In this document: piece by piece, positions 33,876 to 41,616 of the stretch
Layout: every line of letters starts with the position of its first letter
Numbering within the stretch: the stretch's first letter is position 1
NCBI GenBank assembly: GCA_024644235.1
Contig: JAHELJ010000033.1
Span: 3,941-46,018, forward strand
DNA length: 42,078 nucleotides
DNA from: Lewinellaceae bacterium
GTDB lineage: Bacteria; Bacteroidota; Bacteroidia; Chitinophagales; Saprospiraceae
Direction of reading: 5' to 3'
Program-made: the position numbers and the translations under genes
Notes under the pieces: model-generated
Databases searched by the model: none
Told to the model about the DNA's origin: nothing
Seen by the model: only the letters and a program-made list of their open reading frames with translations

Positions 33876-35831
33876 TTACAATTTGAAGTTCTTCTTTGCC
33901 AGGTGATACAGCCAGTAACATATACCAATTACTACTATCAGACCCGGCAGACTACCAATGGGATCATCCATCAACGCCATCACATCCGATGACCCGTAGA
34001 TTGCTACTGGAATCGCCAAGAGAATTCCGATTAAGGCCTCTCCCGTGATCAGACCACTCGCTATCAAAAGACCGGTTCGGTCACTGGACATTTTTGCTTT
34101 CTTAAATCCATCTCCCACTTTTGCTTTATTCGCTTTTTGATATCGGCTGACCATCCAGGCTATAATACCACCTATCATGATGGCACTGTCCAATTCAAAG
34201 GGCAGATAGATACCCACTGCAACCGCCAGCACCGGTACTCTGAAATCACTTCCCCGGGCCTCCTGGATTTTGTCGATGACAATAATGAGCACGCCGATGG
34301 CCATTCCAATGAACACCATGGTCCAGGGAAGATCACCGGAGAATACGCCCCGGGCCACACTTTCCATAAGGGTAGCCTGAGGTGCTGCCAGGGCATCGGG
34401 ATTTTCGGCAGTTTGCGGTCCGAAACCATAGCCGGCATTGAGCAATTGTAAGACCAGTGGCAATACCAGGGCCGCTGAGAATACACCTACCATCTGCATG
34501 ATCTGTTGCCGGTAGGGCGTGGCTCCCAATACATGCCCTGCCTTGAGATCTTGCATGTTGTCCCCGGCAATAGCCGCTGCACAGCACACCACCGCTCCGA
34601 TCATGATTGCAGCCGCAGGCCCTTTCTCGGCACCCGAACCCAGTAACGCCAGTAAAATCAGAGCCGATGTCAGTATAGTGGCAATTGTAACACCCGAAAT
34701 GGGATTGTTTGAGCTTCCCACCAACCCGGCCATATAACCAGCCACGGAGGCAAACAAAAATCCAGCAATTACCATCAGGATAGCCATGAATGCAGAAATA
34801 GATACCTGCTCGATCTCTCGGAGATAGATAATAAAAATGGGTACTATCATCACCCCGATAGCGATGATAACCCATGACATGGGTGTGTCTTTTTCTGTTC
34901 GCAAAATGCCACCTTTGTCCTTGTTACGATTTCGAATGGCCTCCATGCCACTCTTCACGGCAAAACCTATCGAACTCTTCAAACTGACGAGAGCCCAGAG
35001 ACCTCCCACTACCATGGCACCCACTCCGAGATACCTGATTTGCTCACTCCAGATCGCACTACCCGCTGTCACTGCGTCTACCCCTTCAGGCAGTCCGTTT
35101 ATGCCTACATAAATGGGTATAGCGATCCACCAACTGATCACCCCCCCGATAAAAACCAGTGAAGCGATATGTATCCCTACGATATATCCGACAGCAATCA
35201 ACGCTGGAGATAGGTTCATCCCTGCATATCCATACAACCGGTTGCCAACAGTGGTAGCCGCTTCGGCCACTCCACCCCAGATCTTAAAACCGGCTTCCAT
35301 AAACTTTACCAGGGCACCGATCAACGCTCCCCATACCAGATACTTCACTGCCGATCCACCCTCTTCTCCAGATTTAAGTACTTCAGCAGTAGCTACCCCT
35401 TCAGGGAATTTGAGATTTTGTTTGATGATCAGCGCCGACCTTAGCGGGATGGTGAACAGAACCCCCAGCACACCGCCACAAAGGGCAATCAAGGCCGTTT
35501 CTAAATAATTGAAATCAGACCAATAGCCCAATAGAATGAGAGCAGGGAAGGTGAAAATAGCACCCGCCGCAAGGCTTTCCCCTGCAGATGCAGCAGTCTG
35601 CACGATATTGTTTTCTAAAATGTTGTGATTGCGAAAAAGTCGCAGGATGGCCATTGACAAGACGGCTGCAGGTATACTGGCAGAAACTGTCATTCCCGCA
35701 AAGAGACCCAAATAGGCATTTGCCGCTGACAATACTATCGACAAAATTGCTCCGAGAATGAAAGCTTTGATAGTTGTTTCAGGGAGGTTGGTCTTGGCGG
35801 GTATATAAGGTTTGTGTTCTTCGTTGGCCAT
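33876..35831 (-). CDS. OPT-family oligopeptide/metal-chelate transporter
   Basis: This 651-residue integral membrane protein has about 14-16 hydrophobic helices and belongs to the OPT superfamily, proton-coupled importers of small peptides or metal chelates. Family features are IKAFILGAILSIVLSAANAYLGL (in part), GMTVSASIPAAVLSMAILR, NIVQTAASAGESLAAGAIFT (in part), FPEGVATAEVLKSGEEGG, GSSNNPISGVTI and AGDNMQDLKAGHVLGATP. Length fits the bacterial TIGR00733 group. The substrate cannot be told. A perfect -7 box lies about 24 nt upstream of the ATG, and a terminator from the outer-membrane receptor gene stands before that. Confidence 0.9.
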   Translation of the reverse strand: MANEEHKPYIPAKTNLPETTIKAFILGAILSIVLSAANAYLGLFAGMTVSASIPAAVLSMAILRLFRNHNILENNIVQTAASAGESLAAGAIFTFPALILLGYWSDFNYLETALIALCGGVLGVLFTIPLRSALIIKQNLKFPEGVATAEVLKSGEEGGSAVKYLVWGALIGALVKFMEAGFKIWGGVAEAATTVGNRLYGYAGMNLSPALIAVGYIVGIHIASLVFIGGVISWWIAIPIYVGINGLPEGVDAVTAGSAIWSEQIRYLGVGAMVVGGLWALVSLKSSIGFAVKSGMEAIRNRNKDKGGILRTEKDTPMSWVIIAIGVMIVPIFIIYLREIEQVSISAFMAILMVIAGFLFASVAGYMAGLVGSSNNPISGVTIATILTSALILLALLGSGAEKGPAAAIMIGAVVCCAAAIAGDNMQDLKAGHVLGATPYRQQIMQMVGVFSAALVLPLVLQLLNAGYGFGPQTAENPDALAAPQATLMESVARGVFSGDLPWTMVFIGMAIGVLIIVIDKIQEARGSDFRVPVLAVAVGIYLPFELDSAIMIGGIIAWMVSRYQKANKAKVGDGFKKAKMSSDRTGLLIASGLITGEALIGILLAIPVAIYGSSDVMALMDDPIGSLPGLIVVIGICYWLYHLAKKNFKL

Positions 35832-35854
35832 GCTTTAGGTTTGGTTATTCCGTT

Positions 35855-35862
35855 CAAATCTA
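35855..35862 (-). promoter_or_regulatory. -7 box of the OPT transporter operon
   Basis: The minus strand reads TAGATTTG, a perfect TAnnTTTG. The predicted start near 35851 leaves a leader of about 20 nt. No TTG is present at the -33 distance. Confidence 0.45.
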
Positions 35863-35936
35863 AAATAGAAAATTGCCAGTGATAGTCTATCATGCTGGCA
35901 ACCAAGTAAAGCCTGCTTAAAATCGAAGTGGCCCTG

Positions 35937-35960
35937 TTTCCAGGGCCACTAAGACAATCT
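35937..35960 (-). terminator. Terminator after the outer-membrane receptor gene
   Basis: Arms AGTGGCCCTG (35937-35946) and CAGGGCCACT (35951-35960) pair perfectly over 10 bp with a TTTC loop. On the minus strand it is followed by TCGATTTTAAG, a moderate T-tract, and lies 41 nt after the receptor's stop codon. It isolates the receptor gene from the OPT operon. Confidence 0.7.
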
Positions 35961-36001
35961 AAAAAATATATATTGATTGAGCTTCCTAAGTAATATGCAG
36001 C

Positions 36002-38482
36002 TTAGAACATACCTTCCTCTCCACCACCATTAAAATCACCTCCCCCACCGCGACGGTCTCTTCGCTTTTGCTGATTTATGCGATAGTTGAAACTGGCAGT
36101 GAATGAGCGGGCACGCCGTCTGTACTCAGATTCCATAAAGAAATCATCCGTGAGAGTCTCTGATCTCCATCTTCTTGTATCGAAAAGATCTCTCACTCCT
36201 AGGGTAATTGTTCCCTTTCTACCGAGCACATCCTTACTAAATCCAAGATCCACGGAGTAGCTGCTCTTTCTTTTTCCTTGGGTGGTGTTTTGGGGTGCAC
36301 GGTAATCAAATCGAATCTGAAATTCCGCGTCTTTCCAAAACTGCATTTTTGACGTCATCCTGTTCCTCCAGCTGAAGGTCTCCGCCGACAGAACCTCTCC
36401 GTTCAATTCTCCTTCCGTCTTGGAGTTGAAAATATTGACACTACCGTCCAACCTCCACCACTTGTTCACATCAGCTGTAGTGGTGAATTCTAAACCCACG
36501 GCATTCATCGTAGATAAGTTCTCTGGCTGGCGCCTGGTGATACCATCACCAATCAGACTGATTACCCGCTCGATCACCCCGGTCGTTTTACGATAATAGA
36601 GACTTGAACCAAGGGTGACATTGTCCCAATATTTCAGATAACCCATTTCATAAGAGTTGGTAAACTCAGGATCGAGATTGGGATTACCTCCAAATTGGTT
36701 TCGATCGTCAGCAAAAGTGAAAAATGGATTGAGATACCAGAACCTCGGACGCGAGATGCGCCGGCTATAACTCCATTGCAACGCATTTCCTTCGTTTATT
36801 TCGTAGGTCAAGTGAGCTGTGGGAAACAAATTGGTGTATGAGCGGTCATTGACTTCGTTGGTCTCCTCTAATTCGGTGATGACATTAGAGTGCTCTGCCC
36901 GCAGACCCAGCTGGTAAGACCATTTGTCGATCTTATTGCCATAGATTCCGTAAATGGCATAGATATCTTCACCGTATTTAAAGTGATTGCTGATGTTGAC
37001 CAGGTTTTCCCAAACCTCGCTTTCGTTCAACTCCTCAACCAGATAGTTGTTATCAATATTTCTGAGCGAAAGCTTAGCTCCCAATTCCAGTTTGCTTTCC
37101 TTACCATACGGATGGATATAATCCATCTGGAATAAAGAAGTAGACTCACCCTCTGAATTTACCGAGCGTTGCTGCAGTTGAGGCAGGTCCAGCGCAATCT
37201 CATTGGCATCGAAATAGTTCTCAAAATAATCTGCTGCTTCTGTCTCCGAATTGTCCTGATATTGAAAAGAGGCGGTCAGTCTTCTGCCTTTCTCGGCAAA
37301 TTTGTGCTCAAAATTTAGTTCATACTCCAGATTGGATTCCTCTTCCGTTTCATCCTGAATCCTGTCGGTGATTTCAAACAATTGTCTGTTTCGGTCAAAA
37401 TCACGAAATCTTGTGAAGGCATCACTGTAGTCATCTCCAATTCGGTAAACAATGGCACCGGTGAGGATATCATTTTCGGTAATGAACAGATCTAAACCTC
37501 CCCGGAAACTGTGGGAAATTCCACCCCGGGTATGGTTCCTGGTCTGCTCGGTGAATGGAATCGGTACGTCTTCCCCGAAGAACTCCTGATTGTTGAAACC
37601 TCCACCTGGTCCTTCGCGATCTCTCAAACCATAGTTTAGAAAAAAGTTGATAGCATCTCTACGGACATTCATGTTTAGAGCCGCTCCTAAGTTTCTCGGA
37701 CTGCCGGCAGATACATCTACGCTTCCATTAAGGCCTTGCTTGCGATCTTTCTTCAAAACCAGATTAATGATACCAGCCGTACCTTCCGCATCGTAACGGG
37801 CTGAAGCATTCGTAATCACTTCCACCTGCTCAATCATGTTGGCAGGCAGTGATTTCAGACCATCAGAATCACCAAGGCCAATGAGACCAGATGGTTTTCC
37901 ATCCACGAGTATTCGCACGTTCTCACTACCCCTTAATGAAACATTACCGTCCACATCCACACTTACAGATGGAATATTATCCAGGATATCTTCGGCAGAA
38001 CCACCTTTGTTAGACAGGTCTTTCCCCACGTTGAATATTCGCTTGTCCAGCCCAAATTGCATCTCACTCTTTTCGGCAACAACAGTTACTTCATCCAAAA
38101 CCTCCGCAGCCGGGCTAATCTCGATGGTTCCCAGATCGACTTTGCGGTTACCTTTCTCCACGGTGATGGCTGGAAGTGTCACCGATCCATAGGAGATAAA
38201 TTCTACTTTGACCAGATACTGGCCATATGCTACTTCAACAGCAAACTTACCCTGCTCATCACTGATACCTCCGGTGACGATTGACGAATCCTCCAAACGA
38301 AGGATTGAAATCGTGGCAAAGTCCAATGGTACATTAGTTTCACCATCGATCACTTGGCCCATGACAATCCCCTTGCCATTATCCACTTCGGGAGTAGCAT
38401 CACCATCCTGACCAGCGTAAGGCTGAGACCATGCAGACACTGTGGTGAGAAGAATTATTGAGATTAGAAAATGAATTTTCAT
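36002..38482 (-). CDS. TonB-dependent-receptor-like outer-membrane beta-barrel protein
   Basis: From ATG 38482 the product has 826 residues and a signal peptide (FLISIILLTTVSAWSQ). A carboxypeptidase-regulatory-like domain follows at about 35-125 (MGQVIDGETNVPLDFATISIL in part, GGISDEQGKFAVEV), then a plug domain at about 130-240 (AEDILDNIPSVSVDVDGNVSLRG in part, VRILVDGKPSGL, VEVITNASARYDAEGTAGIINL in part) and a large beta-barrel of the Bacteroidota outer-membrane beta-barrel type. The tail is Arg- and Gly-rich (RRDRRGGGGDFNGGG) before a terminal Phe. No SusD partner is adjacent, so polysaccharide uptake is not indicated. The longer open frame to 38542 covers the promoter and operator boxes and is rejected. 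It lies just downstream of the histidine kinase gene and is probably controlled by that system. Confidence 0.88.
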   Translation of the reverse strand: MKIHFLISIILLTTVSAWSQPYAGQDGDATPEVDNGKGIVMGQVIDGETNVPLDFATISILRLEDSSIVTGGISDEQGKFAVEVAYGQYLVKVEFISYGSVTLPAITVEKGNRKVDLGTIEISPAAEVLDEVTVVAEKSEMQFGLDKRIFNVGKDLSNKGGSAEDILDNIPSVSVDVDGNVSLRGSENVRILVDGKPSGLIGLGDSDGLKSLPANMIEQVEVITNASARYDAEGTAGIINLVLKKDRKQGLNGSVDVSAGSPRNLGAALNMNVRRDAINFFLNYGLRDREGPGGGFNNQEFFGEDVPIPFTEQTRNHTRGGISHSFRGGLDLFITENDILTGAIVYRIGDDYSDAFTRFRDFDRNRQLFEITDRIQDETEEESNLEYELNFEHKFAEKGRRLTASFQYQDNSETEAADYFENYFDANEIALDLPQLQQRSVNSEGESTSLFQMDYIHPYGKESKLELGAKLSLRNIDNNYLVEELNESEVWENLVNISNHFKYGEDIYAIYGIYGNKIDKWSYQLGLRAEHSNVITELEETNEVNDRSYTNLFPTAHLTYEINEGNALQWSYSRRISRPRFWYLNPFFTFADDRNQFGGNPNLDPEFTNSYEMGYLKYWDNVTLGSSLYYRKTTGVIERVISLIGDGITRRQPENLSTMNAVGLEFTTTADVNKWWRLDGSVNIFNSKTEGELNGEVLSAETFSWRNRMTSKMQFWKDAEFQIRFDYRAPQNTTQGKRKSSYSVDLGFSKDVLGRKGTITLGVRDLFDTRRWRSETLTDDFFMESEYRRRARSFTASFNYRINQQKRRDRRGGGGDFNGGGEEGMF

Positions 38483-38505
38483 CGTTTGATTAATTTTTGA
38501 TACCG

Positions 38506-38513
38506 CAAATCTA
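38506..38513 (-). promoter_or_regulatory. -7 box of the outer-membrane receptor promoter
   Basis: The minus strand reads TAGATTTG, a perfect TAnnTTTG. Transcription would start near 38502, about 20 nt before ATG 38482. There is no -33 TTG at the right spacing; that region is occupied by the TCTGAAG/TTTGAAG boxes, as in an activator-dependent promoter. Confidence 0.6.
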
Positions 38514-38522
38514 GACCCACAA

Positions 38523-38562
38523 TCTGAAGGAAATTGATACAAACTTTGAAGGAAATTTGAAG
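38523..38562. promoter_or_regulatory. Putative response-regulator operator before the receptor gene
   Basis: TCTGAAG at 38523-38529, TTTGAAG at 38545-38551 and TTTGAAG at 38556-38562 stand on one 11-bp grid; the missing position (38534) has the degenerate TTGATAC. The first box begins 9 nt beyond the -7 box. The same TCTGAAG, the same 9-nt gap and the same 11-bp step occur before the response regulator gene. OmpR-type regulators typically bind direct repeats with this period. Confidence 0.6.
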
Positions 38563-38578
38563 TAGGTGTTAAAAAGTG

Positions 38579-39835
38579 TTAAAAAACTACTTCAATCTGA
38601 TGATCAGTGCTATACATATATCGAATTTTCATACTATGATAGTCACAAATCTCTTTGACGATGGCCAGGCCCAAGCCGGTTGATTCAATACTGCCATTTT
38701 TCTCAAAACGTCGAAACATACGAGCCGGGTCGCCAGGGGGTGGTGCACCGCTATTTGAAATTCTCAGATGCTTCTTGTCAAGCTCTATTTTAACATATCC
38801 GCCTTCCTGGTTGTGCCGGATTGCGTTGTGCACAAGATTATCAAGCATGATGGCCCCCAGATGCTTGTCTAGCTTGATGGTGACTCCCCTGTCAATCTGC
38901 GAATCTACTCGAAGGTCACGCATCTCAAAAAGCTCCTTGAAGTTTTCCAGGGTATTCTCGACCAGTGTGCTGACATCAGTCTGATGTTGAGGGTTGAATT
39001 CTCGATTTTCAATCTTGGTTAGAAGAGCAAGACTTTGTTGCACTTTTGAAAGTCTCTTCAAGGCATTCTGGGTCGAGGTGATCAGCGCAAATTGTTCTTC
39101 CGAAAGGTTAGGATCATCAGTAAGCAGCTCGAGTTTACCCTGGGCTATAGCTAAAGGAGTCTGGATCTCATGCGATGCGTCTTCACTAAACTTTTTAAGA
39201 GCCTGGTACTCTTCCCGGGCCTGTTCAGTCATGTCACCAATAAACTGATTCAGGGTAGCAAATTCCTTTGTTGAAGTCTTGGGCAAATCCATCTTAGCTT
39301 TGTCCTGGACCTTGAATTTTCTGATTCTCTCCAATGTCTCATCGAAGGGCCTCAGGAGAATCTTCGAAATAAAGAATCCCGCCAGAATCAAAGCTATCGC
39401 CAATAAAATGAACAGCCTGGTAATTATTTTCACGACACTTTCGTAAATGTCTGAGTCTTCCACAAAGACATCCATCATTTCGATCCGGACGAACTTACCA
39501 TTGAGGTCCTTTACCACTGAAAGTTTTCGCATCATCTCCATCTGATCAAGATGCGGATGCATAGCTACGGTGTCGCTAAAAACAAGCTCAGTTGCTGGGC
39601 CGGACACTTCACTTACCCAGAGTTGATTGGTGTTCATGTTGGAGAGATCTCTTTGCCGATCTATCCACCGGCTGATGCGTTCTTCTAAACGTGGTAACGA
39701 TGCCGCCATCTGGTACTGCGTTTCCAGCTGGATCTCGTTGCGGATCAGATTGTAAGTGACGATGCCTCCGATACCAAAGACAATAATGGAAACAGCCAGG
39801 TAATACAGGGTTGTTTTCGTGATCAATCTCATCAC
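38579..39835 (-). CDS. Sensor histidine kinase
   Basis: A 418-residue membrane kinase with helix 1 at about 9-30, an extracytoplasmic sensor region at about 31-135 (no recognised domain), helix 2 at about 137-158, a HAMP-like linker, the phosphoacceptor motif DASHEIQTPLA with His 222, and a HATPase domain with N-box NLVHNAIRH, a G1-like SNSGAPPPGDP and the G2 box STGLGLAIVKEI. It is complete. Its start overlaps the response regulator stop by 4 bp (ATGA), so the two are translationally coupled. The receptor gene promoter lies directly after its stop codon. Confidence 0.9.
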   Translation of the reverse strand: MMRLITKTTLYYLAVSIIVFGIGGIVTYNLIRNEIQLETQYQMAASLPRLEERISRWIDRQRDLSNMNTNQLWVSEVSGPATELVFSDTVAMHPHLDQMEMMRKLSVVKDLNGKFVRIEMMDVFVEDSDIYESVVKIITRLFILLAIALILAGFFISKILLRPFDETLERIRKFKVQDKAKMDLPKTSTKEFATLNQFIGDMTEQAREEYQALKKFSEDASHEIQTPLAIAQGKLELLTDDPNLSEEQFALITSTQNALKRLSKVQQSLALLTKIENREFNPQHQTDVSTLVENTLENFKELFEMRDLRVDSQIDRGVTIKLDKHLGAIMLDNLVHNAIRHNQEGGYVKIELDKKHLRISNSGAPPPGDPARMFRRFEKNGSIESTGLGLAIVKEICDYHSMKIRYMYSTDHQIEVVF

Positions 39836-40515
39836 ACTGTGCTTTTCATTTTATAACCCATTCCATATACATTCGCCAGGTAATCCTCTGATCCTGCCGC
39901 AGTTAATTTCTTTCGCAGATTCTTGATATGCTGGTAAACGAAATCGAAGGAATCCAACATATCCATATGATCTCCCCATAGGTGTTCGGCAATGTTTTGC
40001 TTGGTCAACACCCGGTTCTTATTTGCGATAAAGTACAGTAAGAGCTCGTACTCCTTCTTTGTGAGTGTCAGGAGTTCATCATTAACCTTTACCTCCTGAG
40101 TCTCCGGATCAATCTCAATTTCATTGAACTTGATCAGTTGCTGCCCCTGAAATTTTCGCCCCCGGAAGATGGCCTTAATCCGCGCATTCAGTTCGGATAA
40201 ATGAAAGGGCTTAGTCAGATAATCATCAGCACCCAAATCCAATCCCAGCAGCCTGTCGTCCAAGGCGTTCTTCGCAGACACAATTATCACCCCCGCATTT
40301 TGATTGGTTTCTCTCTTCAAGGTCCTCAGGATTTCCAAGCCCTGGCCGTCCGGCAGCATGATATCGAGAATGATCATGTCATATTCGAATTCCATGAGTC
40401 TATTCTCCGCCTCAAAGAGGTTGGCTGCCTTCGAACACACATTCCCCTCCTTCTCCAAATAGTTGGAAATGTTATCCGCTAGATCCTGATTGTCCTCGAC
40501 GATTAATATTTTCAT
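39832..40515 (-). CDS. OmpR-family response regulator
   Basis: A 227-residue transcription factor: receiver domain (acidic residues VEDN at 6-9, phosphoacceptor Asp 51 in IILDIMLPDG, Thr/Ser 80 region IIVSA, Lys 102 in LTKPF) and a C-terminal winged helix (LTKKEYELLLYFIANKNRVLTK in part, HLWGD, SFDFVYQHIKNLRKKL, VYGMGYKM). It is the partner of the kinase overlapping its 3' end. Its own promoter carries the same direct-repeat boxes as the receptor gene, suggesting autoregulation. The predicted transcript start is only about 5 nt before the ATG. Confidence 0.93.
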   Translation of the reverse strand: MKILIVEDNQDLADNISNYLEKEGNVCSKAANLFEAENRLMEFEYDMIILDIMLPDGQGLEILRTLKRETNQNAGVIIVSAKNALDDRLLGLDLGADDYLTKPFHLSELNARIKAIFRGRKFQGQQLIKFNEIEIDPETQEVKVNDELLTLTKKEYELLLYFIANKNRVLTKQNIAEHLWGDHMDMLDSFDFVYQHIKNLRKKLTAAGSEDYLANVYGMGYKMKSTV

Positions 40516-40523
40516 CTTGTGTA

Positions 40524-40531
40524 CAAAGCTA
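40524..40531 (-). promoter_or_regulatory. -7 box of the response regulator operon
   Basis: The minus strand reads TAGCTTTG, a perfect TAnnTTTG. The predicted start near 40520 leaves a leader of about 5 nt before ATG 40515. As at the receptor promoter, no -33 TTG is seen at the usual spacing. Confidence 0.6.
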
Positions 40532-40540
40532 AAAGGTGAT

Positions 40541-40558
40541 TCTGAAGAGAATTTGAAG
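40541..40558. promoter_or_regulatory. Putative autoregulatory operator of the response regulator
   Basis: TCTGAAG (40541-40547) and TTTGAAG (40552-40558) are 11 bp apart, beginning 9 nt beyond the -7 box. A further imperfect TTTGACC follows at 40560. The arrangement duplicates the one before the outer-membrane receptor gene. Confidence 0.6.
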
Positions 40559-40615
40559 CTTTGACCAAAAAGAGCATTCCTATAATGACTTAGATACCTT
40601 CAAAATATTTCAAGA

Positions 40616-41539
40616 ATGAAAGTTCTCCAATTTTGTCTAATCCCCCTCATCCTATTCAGTTGTCGTCTGACTGCTCAGAATTATGCTGAGCAACTGGGAT
40701 ACCCAACCGATGCAAAATTATTGATTATTCACGCTGATGACCTTGGTATGGCTCACTCCAAGAATGTGGCATCGATAGATGCTCTGGAAAACGGATCGGT
40801 GAGTTCTGCCAGCGTTATGGTGCCCTGCCCCTGGATCATGGAGGTTGCTGAGTATGCCAGAGCAAATGAAGGTCGCCATGATCTGGGTATTCATCTTACC
40901 GTGACTTGCGAATGGAAGAATTTAAAATGGGGACCGGTCGCATCACTGGACAAGGTGGAATCTCTGGTGGATTCGCTGGGTTATTTCCATAGCGATTGTA
41001 CTGCTTTTGCTGACGGTCTAAAATTGGAAGAGCTGCGCACTGAGCTACGGGCGCAGGTACTAAAAGCCAAGGCGATGGGTATCCATCCCACCCATCTGGA
41101 CAGCCATATGGGGTGTCTTTTCTTCCAAAACCCGGAGATCTTTCAAATCTATCTCGACTTGGGACGAGAGTTTGATATCCCAGTTTTTGTTGGCAGGGAA
41201 CTACTCGCCATGGATCCTTCCCTCAAGGAAAGACTGGAAGATCATATCCTGATCGACAAGGTCTTTTCACCCGGCCCGTCCGACTATGCCGCTGGCATGG
41301 ATCAATACTACGAGCAGGTGCTGGAAGAGCTTCCTCCCGGACTCAACATGATTATTATACATGCTGCGCTGGATAATGCGGAAATGCAGGCGGTGGCGAT
41401 AGATCATCCGGATTGGGGCTCCGCCTGGCGGCAAGCGGATTACGATTTCTTCGTCAGTGATCGTTGCAAGCAACTCATTGAGGAGGAGCGTATCCAGCTA
41501 GTCAGCTGGCGGGAAGTTTCTGAGTTGATGAAGAAATAA
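40616..41539 (+). CDS. YdjC/ChbG-like carbohydrate deacetylase, exported
   Basis: A 307-residue protein of the YdjC family, metal-dependent deacetylases of oligosaccharides such as chitobiose. The metal site pattern is present: IIHADDLGMAHSKN (His 39, Asp 41/42), DLGIHLTVTCEW (His in LGIHLT) and THLDSHMG, with MIIIHAALDN near the C-terminus. Unlike cytoplasmic ChbG it has an N-terminal signal sequence (FCLIPLILFSCRLTAQ), which could be cleaved after TAQ or, less typically, be lipidated at Cys 16. It is divergent from the response regulator, 100 nt away. The substrate is not indicated by neighbours. Confidence 0.85.
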   Translation: MKVLQFCLIPLILFSCRLTAQNYAEQLGYPTDAKLLIIHADDLGMAHSKNVASIDALENGSVSSASVMVPCPWIMEVAEYARANEGRHDLGIHLTVTCEWKNLKWGPVASLDKVESLVDSLGYFHSDCTAFADGLKLEELRTELRAQVLKAKAMGIHPTHLDSHMGCLFFQNPEIFQIYLDLGREFDIPVFVGRELLAMDPSLKERLEDHILIDKVFSPGPSDYAAGMDQYYEQVLEELPPGLNMIIIHAALDNAEMQAVAIDHPDWGSAWRQADYDFFVSDRCKQLIEEERIQLVSWREVSELMKK

Positions 41540-41616
41540 AATAAGATTAGGACAATTCTCTAAGCGAAGTATCAAGCACTATTGTTATATTTACGAAGAC
41601 TTTCGTATTTAAGCTT

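Noticed and set aside
34333-34875. 180-codon shadow frame in the OPT transporter gene
   Set aside because: The alternative frame is low in complexity and overlaps conserved OPT helices.
36002-38482. Polysaccharide utilisation locus
   Set aside because: No SusD-like lipoprotein or glycan-degrading enzyme accompanies the receptor.
38483-38542. Longer N-terminus of the outer-membrane receptor
   Set aside because: It would include the promoter and operator boxes and place the signal peptide internally.
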